DNA from: Treponema sp.
Lineage (GTDB): Bacteria; Spirochaetota; Spirochaetia; Treponematales; Breznakiellaceae
Length of the DNA stretch: 9,998 bases
Reading direction: 5' to 3'
Assembly: GCA_031278025.1 (NCBI GenBank)
Contig: JAITLF010000290.1
Span: forward strand, 1 to 9,998
Below, piece by piece: positions 5,422 to 9,998 of the stretch. Made by a program: the position numbers and the translations under genes. A model generated the notes under the pieces. The model did not search any database. It was given only the letters and a program-made list of their open reading frames with translations, and was not told where the DNA came from. Within the stretch, counting starts at the first letter, position 1, and each line of letters begins with the position of its first letter.

Positions 5422-8307
5422 ATGGATGTCATGAGGAAAAAAGGCGTGTTCCGCCTGTTCGACAAGCATCACGTGTTAATCCTCACGGATGAAAAGCAGT
5501 TGGATCGTATTATCGAAAATCCGGATGGGCCGATATTCGATGACGATGAACGGGGGTTTTCAGGCGAGAAGCAGGGGATCTATCCGCCCGGCACGACGCT
5601 GGAGTCGTTCTGTGAAAACGCCCGGTGTCAGGGCGGGGAGCGCATTGAAGTCAGTTACGACTTTTTCTTTGGCGGCGCATCACGCGAAAATTATCCGGAC
5701 AGCGAAAAGACTCTCAAGGCTTTTAAGGTCATCCATGACTACGCGCTCAAAGCGGGCATGACCTTCGGGGCTTCCCTGATTTCGCCCCTTGATATAGGCG
5801 GAGGGTTTGCCCAAAAGCATGACAACACCGGGTTTTCCTGGCAGTTTCAGGAATGCGCCCTGAACGGCGGCGTTTTCGATACAACCATAACGTTCCAGCG
5901 GCAATGGTACAACAACAAGGGCCCCATCAAGCTGAAGCTGGAACGGGTACACGCGCTGGCTTTTGACGAAGAGAGAATCGGTAATTCAGCTTACTACTAC
6001 GTGGATGAGAATGCCATTGATGATATTTCTAAAAGCGTTACGGTTGAAATTGATGAAAGTTCCTTTGCCGTTACCAGTTCCGGCTGGGGCTACGGAAAGA
6101 TGCGGGTAAGCGGCCATACGGCAAGCGGAAAGAAACGGGCACTGATTGTGGCAGTGTACCAGACACCGGAACTGGATTATTTTGATGCCGGCGCAGCGGA
6201 TTATATCCACGGGGTCATCCGCGCTCACAAAGACGCGGGGATACGTTATCAGGGTTATTATTCCGACGAGATGCACATCCAGTTTGACTGGGACCTGACC
6301 AATCATTTCGGCCTGACGGAAATCACCACCCGCTATGTTACTCCCGCCCTCATCAACGAGTTTGCCCGGCGCTATGGGGATAAATACCGGAATTTCCTTA
6401 AGTACATGGTGTATTTTTCTTACCATCAGCGCGGGGGAGACGAGGCTTCCCAGTATGTTTTGGGAAAAGACCCGCAGGGTGTCTATGAAACTTGGCTTTT
6501 CCGCAAACGCTATTTTGAACTGCTTTCCCGCAGGGTGGTGGATCTCAGCGTGGATGCCCTTGAGTATTCGGAAAAACTCTTTGGCGCTCCGATCATGACC
6601 AGAGCCCACGCAACATGGCAGGAGTCTCCGACCTGCGACCGGCACTTTGAAGGGGATGTATTCTCCGCTATGGTTCCCGGTTCGGCTGCCCGGGGGAAGC
6701 TCTACGATTACACGCCGTCCTATGTCTGGTCCAGTTCCATCAGGGAAAACATTGCCGCCTGTTACGACTATTTCCGGTGGAACGAATTCCTCACCGGTTC
6801 GGGAAACGATCATCCTGAAGGGGGAAATACTGACCGGGATTACTATGCCCAAGCTCTGGCCTGTTCCTTCGGCGTTCTTAACCGCTTTCCCTATGCCTAT
6901 TGCGCAAGCTGGGGCAGCCCAAATGAAGTCCGGAGGCGCTTTCGGAATGTGGGAAAAGTGTATGGCACGGCGGAAGTTGACGGTATCCTAGCGACTGACG
7001 GCTTGTCCCACGCGCTGGTACAAGGTATAGAACACCGGGATACCGATGTGCTCCTCCTTTATCCGCTTGAGCTCAACTATGTGGAAGAGCGGTTTGGCTC
7101 GTGGATGGTGCAGTATGGTTACGGGAACTATATCACCGAAGAAAAATTGCTCCAGTACGGGCGTTTGGTGGAAGATGGCAGGCTTGAGATTCTGGGGAGG
7201 AAATACCGGGGAATCGTAGTGCTTTTTGAACCCTTTGTCAAAAAAGAAACGCTGGATTTGCTGGCCTCTTTTGTCAGCCGGGGCGGTAAACTCGTATGGA
7301 TGGCGGTCCCGGCGGTCATGAACGAAGATACGGCGGATAGGGATGTTCGGGAGGTATTCCTGAATATTTTCGGTCTAAAGGCGGTAGAGCCTGCAAGCCA
7401 GCCGCGATCAATGGCCGGCAAAGAGGTCGTCTTTTCAGGCGCTTTGGCGGCGATCCCATCAATGAAGATACTCACGGATCTGCTGCCCGACTATGTGTAT
7501 GCCCTTACCCCAGGGGAAGCGGAACCTGTCGCTATGGCGGGCGGGTTAACCGTCGGGGCCCTTAAAAAGTACTCAGGAGCGGGAGAAGAAGGCGTGGCCG
7601 CTTATTTTGGCTTCCGGCTCCGGGACGATCAGTCCTGTTCCACAGGCGATGATGTATCCACCCTTTTCGACGTGCTCCATACCCTAGGCGCTTACGGTCC
7701 CGGCAGCCTAGAGGCCCGATCAAGGCCGAAAGACACGCAGTATATCATGAACGTTTTCCCAAACGGGGCCGTATCGCTGGCCAACCACTATCGCCGGTTC
7801 ACCGAAGACTGGTATGGTTCCTTCTTTCGGGACGAGGAAAAAGACCGCGCGCTCCTAGCGGGCCGGACTCTGCCTCCGGTGGATATTCTCCTTTCCGAGG
7901 AAGAAATCCGGGGACACCGCGTAAGTTACCGGGGAACGGATGTTCTAAGCTATCGGCTTGATAAAGACGGGAACTTGGCAGGTTTCAGCGGATCAGATTG
8001 CCGGGGCATCGCCATTGACGGCAGGGAATACACCTTTGCGGACAAGCCCCTTACTCTGGCATGGACTATGGTGGAGGAATCGCTGAAAAATCCCCTGATC
8101 TATGGGCTTATGATCATCAAAGCCGATGTCCCCTGCGAACTTACCCTGCCTGACTGCCTCGGACAGGGTGCCGTCCGTTCCGGCGCGTGTTCGGCAGGTT
8201 TTTCCACTCCGGATCTGCCCGTTCAGGTGGTGCGAGAATCAAATACCGTCAAGGTAACGGTGAACGGGGAACTTGCCGGTAAATGGATAGCTGTTTGGAT
8301 TGGGTGA
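5422..8307 (+). CDS. Large cytoplasmic putative glycoside hydrolase (family unassigned)
   Basis: 961-residue protein, probably hydrolysing the imported oligosaccharide in the cytoplasm: no signal peptide or membrane helix is visible. Start ATG 5422 has GGAGG at 5407-5411, 10 bases upstream; ATG 5431 is an alternative. The first ~530 residues look like a TIM-barrel glycosidase, with YYSDEMH (Asp282, Glu283) and HATWQESPTCD (Glu401) as plausible acid/base and nucleophile, about 118 residues apart. From about 541 an alpha/beta segment (DVLLLYP ... YRGIVVLFEPFVKKETLDLL ... SRGGKLVW) resembles the class-I glutamine-amidotransferase-like domain of GH42 and related enzymes, with beta-rich C-terminal regions after it. 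I cannot place it in a named family; GH42-like or GH106-like are only loose comparisons. Operon position after the permeases supports catabolism. No frameshifts seen. Confidence 0.65.
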   Translation: MDVMRKKGVFRLFDKHHVLILTDEKQLDRIIENPDGPIFDDDERGFSGEKQGIYPPGTTLESFCENARCQGGERIEVSYDFFFGGASRENYPDSEKTLKAFKVIHDYALKAGMTFGASLISPLDIGGGFAQKHDNTGFSWQFQECALNGGVFDTTITFQRQWYNNKGPIKLKLERVHALAFDEERIGNSAYYYVDENAIDDISKSVTVEIDESSFAVTSSGWGYGKMRVSGHTASGKKRALIVAVYQTPELDYFDAGAADYIHGVIRAHKDAGIRYQGYYSDEMHIQFDWDLTNHFGLTEITTRYVTPALINEFARRYGDKYRNFLKYMVYFSYHQRGGDEASQYVLGKDPQGVYETWLFRKRYFELLSRRVVDLSVDALEYSEKLFGAPIMTRAHATWQESPTCDRHFEGDVFSAMVPGSAARGKLYDYTPSYVWSSSIRENIAACYDYFRWNEFLTGSGNDHPEGGNTDRDYYAQALACSFGVLNRFPYAYCASWGSPNEVRRRFRNVGKVYGTAEVDGILATDGLSHALVQGIEHRDTDVLLLYPLELNYVEERFGSWMVQYGYGNYITEEKLLQYGRLVEDGRLEILGRKYRGIVVLFEPFVKKETLDLLASFVSRGGKLVWMAVPAVMNEDTADRDVREVFLNIFGLKAVEPASQPRSMAGKEVVFSGALAAIPSMKILTDLLPDYVYALTPGEAEPVAMAGGLTVGALKKYSGAGEEGVAAYFGFRLRDDQSCSTGDDVSTLFDVLHTLGAYGPGSLEARSRPKDTQYIMNVFPNGAVSLANHYRRFTEDWYGSFFRDEEKDRALLAGRTLPPVDILLSEEEIRGHRVSYRGTDVLSYRLDKDGNLAGFSGSDCRGIAIDGREYTFADKPLTLAWTMVEESLKNPLIYGLMIIKADVPCELTLPDCLGQGAVRSGACSAGFSTPDLPVQVVRESNTVKVTVNGELAGKWIAVWIG

Positions 8308-8393
8308 GCCAAGCGGCAGCAGCCCGATCGGAAGTCTCATGACTGAAGCGGAGTCTGCTGCACGTGATGAAGTAAAAAAACGGGTTCAGACCG

Positions 8394-9378
8394 CTAAGGG
8401 CTGAATTTCTGTTCGCGAAGGCGGATAACGTTCAAGCGGTATATGAGGGTGGTGGCGGTTGCGATAAAGGGTGGAGTGTGGCGTGGGAATGCGCCCAACA
8501 GTAAGCGAGGGATTAAGACGTGAGCGGAGTCCCATCGGCAAGCGGGACAGCGGCGTTTAGAATTCTGGGTCCGGCCCAAGAGGGACAACGCGCCTTTAAT
8601 GGCTGCCGTTAAGAGCGCGTTCAAAAAGACTTGCTCGCCTGACCAAATAGCGGGACTATTAAAGGTGGAATGTCCGCAACAGACTGAAACGCGCCTGATA
8701 CGAAGTATCCGCTGTCTGTCGGGACGATTTATGGGTATTGGTATGGGGAAATAAAGGAAGAACCGGAATTGAAGGGGCATTTTCGGCATCCGCGTCTACC
8801 GGAAGGCTTGGAGAGGGGCGAAAGGCAAGAGGGGACAGATTCCCGATCGAAAACTGACAGACACCCGGCCCGCAATTGTTGATAAGAAGATTCGGGTGGG
8901 AGACTGGGAGGCGGATACGATGGAAGGGGCAGAAAAGACGATGTATAGCGCGGCCTTGTTGATAAAACCACGAAATGACTGAGGGGAAAAGTGATGCCGA
9001 ACAAGGAGGCGGCAACCCTCAACAAGGAGGCGGTTCGGGCGTTCCGGTCAATTCCTGATGAATATATCAAGACGGCGGGCAACGGGAAGGCATTTTCAAG
9101 GTACAAGGGGCTGTCGCACGAGTTGGACGGTGAGATCTATTTTGCTCATCCCTATCATTCGTGAGAGCGGGGATTGCCGGGACGGGGTGCGGGGTTGGGA
9201 ACCGCAGTATCTCCCAAAAGGGACATCATTTGAGGGGTTGACCCAAAGACAGCTTGACCGGATTGTAGAAAAAATCAAGGCATAGCCCATCGTCCTCTCA
9301 AGCATACGAGGATACCGGATTCCTAACGAGGTTTTTTTGAGCATCTTTTCGCACTTCAGGGTTGAACTGGCGAAATAA
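8394..9378 (+). pseudogene. Degraded IS30-family transposase
   Basis: Pieces of an IS30-type DDE transposase in successive frames: an N-terminal REREFLFAK-like segment near 8394, SPDQIAGLLK (8635-8664), the first catalytic motif DKKIRVGDWEADT (8881-8919), NKEAATLNKEAVRAF (from 9000), HELDGEIYFAHPYHS (to 9161), QYLPKGTSFEGLTQRQLDRIVEKI, and a C-terminal PNEVF segment ending at TAA 9376-9378. Damage: stop at 8980-8982 with a frame change to 8994; second catalytic Asp replaced by Gly (9078-9080, TAGNGKAF for the usual TADNGKEF); Trp to stop at 9162-9164 just before the third catalytic Glu (9165-9167); and a deletion plus frame change soon after. It cannot encode an active enzyme. Terminal inverted repeats are not identifiable. 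The 86 bases between the hydrolase stop and 8394 hold no clear feature. Confidence 0.85.
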
Positions 9379-9564
9379 AAGCTCGCCGTGCCGTACGTGG
9401 CACGCCGCTTCGCCGCCGGACGGCTCGGCCTCCGCAATGGCTAGCTCAATCCGCCACGCTCCACAGTTACACCGGGGGAACATTCCCGCGACAAACCTCC
9501 GCCACAGTTTGTCGGTCATGGAAATGCTACGTTCCTTACCCGGGCCGCCAAACCGGTAATTCAT
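9298..9564 (-). CDS. Possible small gene truncated by the IS30 remnant
   Basis: Minus-strand ORF of 88 codons starting at ATG 9564-9562, with AGGAGG at 9575-9570, 5 bases upstream, the best ribosome binding site in the window. The first ~62 residues (MNYRFGGPGKERSISMTDKL...) lie outside the IS30 remnant. From about 9378 down the ORF is antisense to the transposase tail, so the C-terminus is not original. This suggests that a real gene was cut by the insertion. The start RSISMTDKLWRR faintly recalls small ribbon-helix-helix DNA-binding proteins, but I do not recognise it and the rest does not continue that pattern. It is divergent from the AraC-family gene at 9745. It could also be non-coding. 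Confidence 0.35.
   Translation of the reverse strand: MNYRFGGPGKERSISMTDKLWRRFVAGMFPRCNCGAWRIELAIAEAEPSGGEAACHVRHGELLFRQFNPEVRKDAQKNLVRNPVSSYA
9387..9404. other. 6-bp-stem inverted repeat beside the IS30 tail
   Basis: CGTGCC (9387-9392), loop GTACGT, GGCACG (9399-9404), nine bases after the transposase stop. It is GC-rich with no U-tract, so it is not a standard terminator. It may be the edge of the insertion element or chance within a GC-rich stretch. Confidence 0.3.
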
Positions 9565-9577
9565 TTTTTCCTCCTGT

Positions 9578-9596
9578 AAAAAGCGGCATCGCCGCT
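9578..9596 (-). terminator. Short terminator- or attenuator-like hairpin on the minus strand
   Basis: On the minus strand AGCGGC (9596-9591), loop GAT, GCCGCT (9587-9582) is followed by four more T (9581-9578). It sits directly before the AGGAGG of the ORF starting at 9564. As an intrinsic terminator it is short. Its place in a leader suggests an attenuator or translation-controlling hairpin, if this strand is transcribed. Confidence 0.35.
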
Positions 9597-9611
9597 GACG
9601 TTAAATAGGAC

Positions 9612-9631
9612 ATTAACACTTTCGTGTTAAT
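9612..9631 (-). repeat. Perfect 8-bp inverted repeat with GAAA loop (minus strand)
   Basis: On the minus strand ATTAACAC (9631-9624), GAAA (9623-9620), GTGTTAAT (9619-9612): a perfect 8-bp stem closed by a C-GAAA-G tetraloop of the stable GNRA type. In the other strand the loop is TTTC, so an RNA role fits the minus strand better. Five bases upstream on that strand is another AGGAGG (9641-9636). A DNA operator for the neighbouring AraC-type regulator is an alternative. Confidence 0.45.
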
Positions 9632-9694
9632 ACTTCCTCCTAAAATAGTTTCTTGCTATTAGGATAACGGCGGCAACAAGGTAATTGTAGACAC

Positions 9695-9725
9695 AATCTT
9701 ATCAATATCTTGCCTAATCCTATCA
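9695..9725 (+). promoter_or_regulatory. 21-bp-spaced direct repeat over the AraC-type gene promoter
   Basis: AATCTTATCA (9695-9704) and AATCCTATCA (9716-9725) match at 9 of 10 bases and start exactly 21 bp apart. They flank and overlap the -35/spacer region of the promoter. AraC-family proteins bind direct repeats with this two-helical-turn spacing. The position inside the promoter suggests autorepression. Just upstream is a small inverted repeat, ATTGT-AGAC-ACAAT (9684-9697). Confidence 0.45.
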
Positions 9726-9738
9726 GCCGTGCTATAAT
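9710..9738 (+). promoter_or_regulatory. Extended -10 promoter of the AraC-family gene
   Basis: TTGCCT (9710-9715), 17-bp spacer, TATAAT (9733-9738), with TG at 9730-9731 making an extended -10. The expected start base is the A of the ATG at 9745, so the transcript would have essentially no leader. Confidence 0.7.
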
Positions 9739-9744
9739 TCCGGC

Positions 9745-9998
9745 ATGGAACATGACAAAGAAGCCGCAAGGCGGGGTATCGACGCGCTCAAGGCCAAACT
9801 GCCGGCCCTTGCGCCAAAACCGGGGAGGATTGCTACCGCTATCGAAGGGGTGTGCCTCTACCGGCAGACAGAGGATGTACGGATAGACTGTTTTAATGAA
9901 CCGTGTATCGGAGTGATAGTACAGGGGAGCAAGCGGGCTTTGGTGGCGGCGCCACATGGTGGCGACCGGGAATACCGTTTTCAGGAAGGGTGGTATAT
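9745..9998 (+). CDS. AraC-family transcriptional regulator, N-terminal part
   Basis: Partial gene: 84 codons before the window end. The protein matches the N-terminal effector domain of AraC-type regulators (Pfam AraC_N type): LAPKPGRIATAIEGVCLYR at about residues 22-40, then EPCIGVIVQGSKRAL, then YRFQEGWY. The C-terminal helix-turn-helix region lies beyond the window. Start choice is nearly forced: TAA at 9715-9717 closes the frame upstream and no ATG, GTG or TTG lies between. There is no Shine-Dalgarno sequence, in line with a leaderless mRNA from the promoter at 9710-9738. Its regulatory target is unknown; it could be its own promoter or neighbours beyond the window. Confidence 0.85.
   Translation, partial: MEHDKEAARRGIDALKAKLPALAPKPGRIATAIEGVCLYRQTEDVRIDCFNEPCIGVIVQGSKRALVAAPHGGDREYRFQEGWY

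Noticed and set aside
5986..6852. 288-codon minus-strand open frame inside the hydrolase gene
   Set aside because: Antisense shadow of a well-supported coding region; no independent evidence.
8308..8393. Search for an operon terminator after the hydrolase
   Set aside because: Only weak inverted repeats (AGTC-TCAT-GACT at about 8333-8344) and a run of A without a stem were seen; no stem with a U-tract.
8394..9106. Three overlapping minus-strand open frames between 8394 and 9106
   Set aside because: They lie opposite the IS30 remnant, have no ribosome binding sites I can see, and no recognisable protein features.
1..9998. CRISPR arrays, tRNA or rRNA genes
   Set aside because: No regularly spaced repeats with spacers, and no tRNA- or rRNA-like sequence was noticed on reading.

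Overview
The window looks like a carbohydrate-uptake locus from a host-associated spirochaete, most likely a gut Treponema. This rests on the style of the CUT1 sugar transporter set, a spirochaete-like lipoprotein signal and decayed IS1- and IS30-type transposases that resemble treponemal copies from memory. It is an inference; no rRNA or other phylogenetic marker is present.

Layout. Positions 1-120 hold strong inverted repeats that look like operators. Positions 218-600 hold the corpse of an IS1-family transposase: zinc-finger/HTH part, one in-frame stop, catalytic middle deleted, C-terminal tail in another frame. Positions 717-830 hold direct repeats and a clear promoter (TTGACT-16-TACAAT). 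From 910 to 8307 there are four intact, co-directional genes: a lipoprotein sugar-binding protein; an unusual MalF-type permease with an extra N-terminal seven-repeat beta-propeller; a MalG-type permease; and a 961-residue cytoplasmic protein that looks like a glycoside hydrolase. No ATPase is encoded, so the transporter probably uses an MsmX/UgpC-like ATPase from elsewhere.

Positions 8394-9378 are a badly decayed IS30-family transposase. Beyond it, a short minus-strand ORF with a very good ribosome binding site (start 9564) runs into the IS30 tail and may be a truncated gene. It is preceded by two RNA-hairpin-like inverted repeats. Divergent to it, at 9745, an AraC-family regulator begins (cut by the window end). 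Its start codon lies 6 bases after an extended -10 box, so its mRNA is probably leaderless, and a 21-bp-spaced direct repeat surrounds its -35 box.

How it works together (inference): the lipoprotein captures an oligosaccharide outside the inner membrane and the two permeases import it. The propeller probably sits on the outer face, where it could contact the binding protein, the sugar or the envelope. The cytoplasmic enzyme then hydrolyses the imported sugar. The most unusual item is the propeller-permease fusion; the enzyme, whose family I cannot name, comes second.
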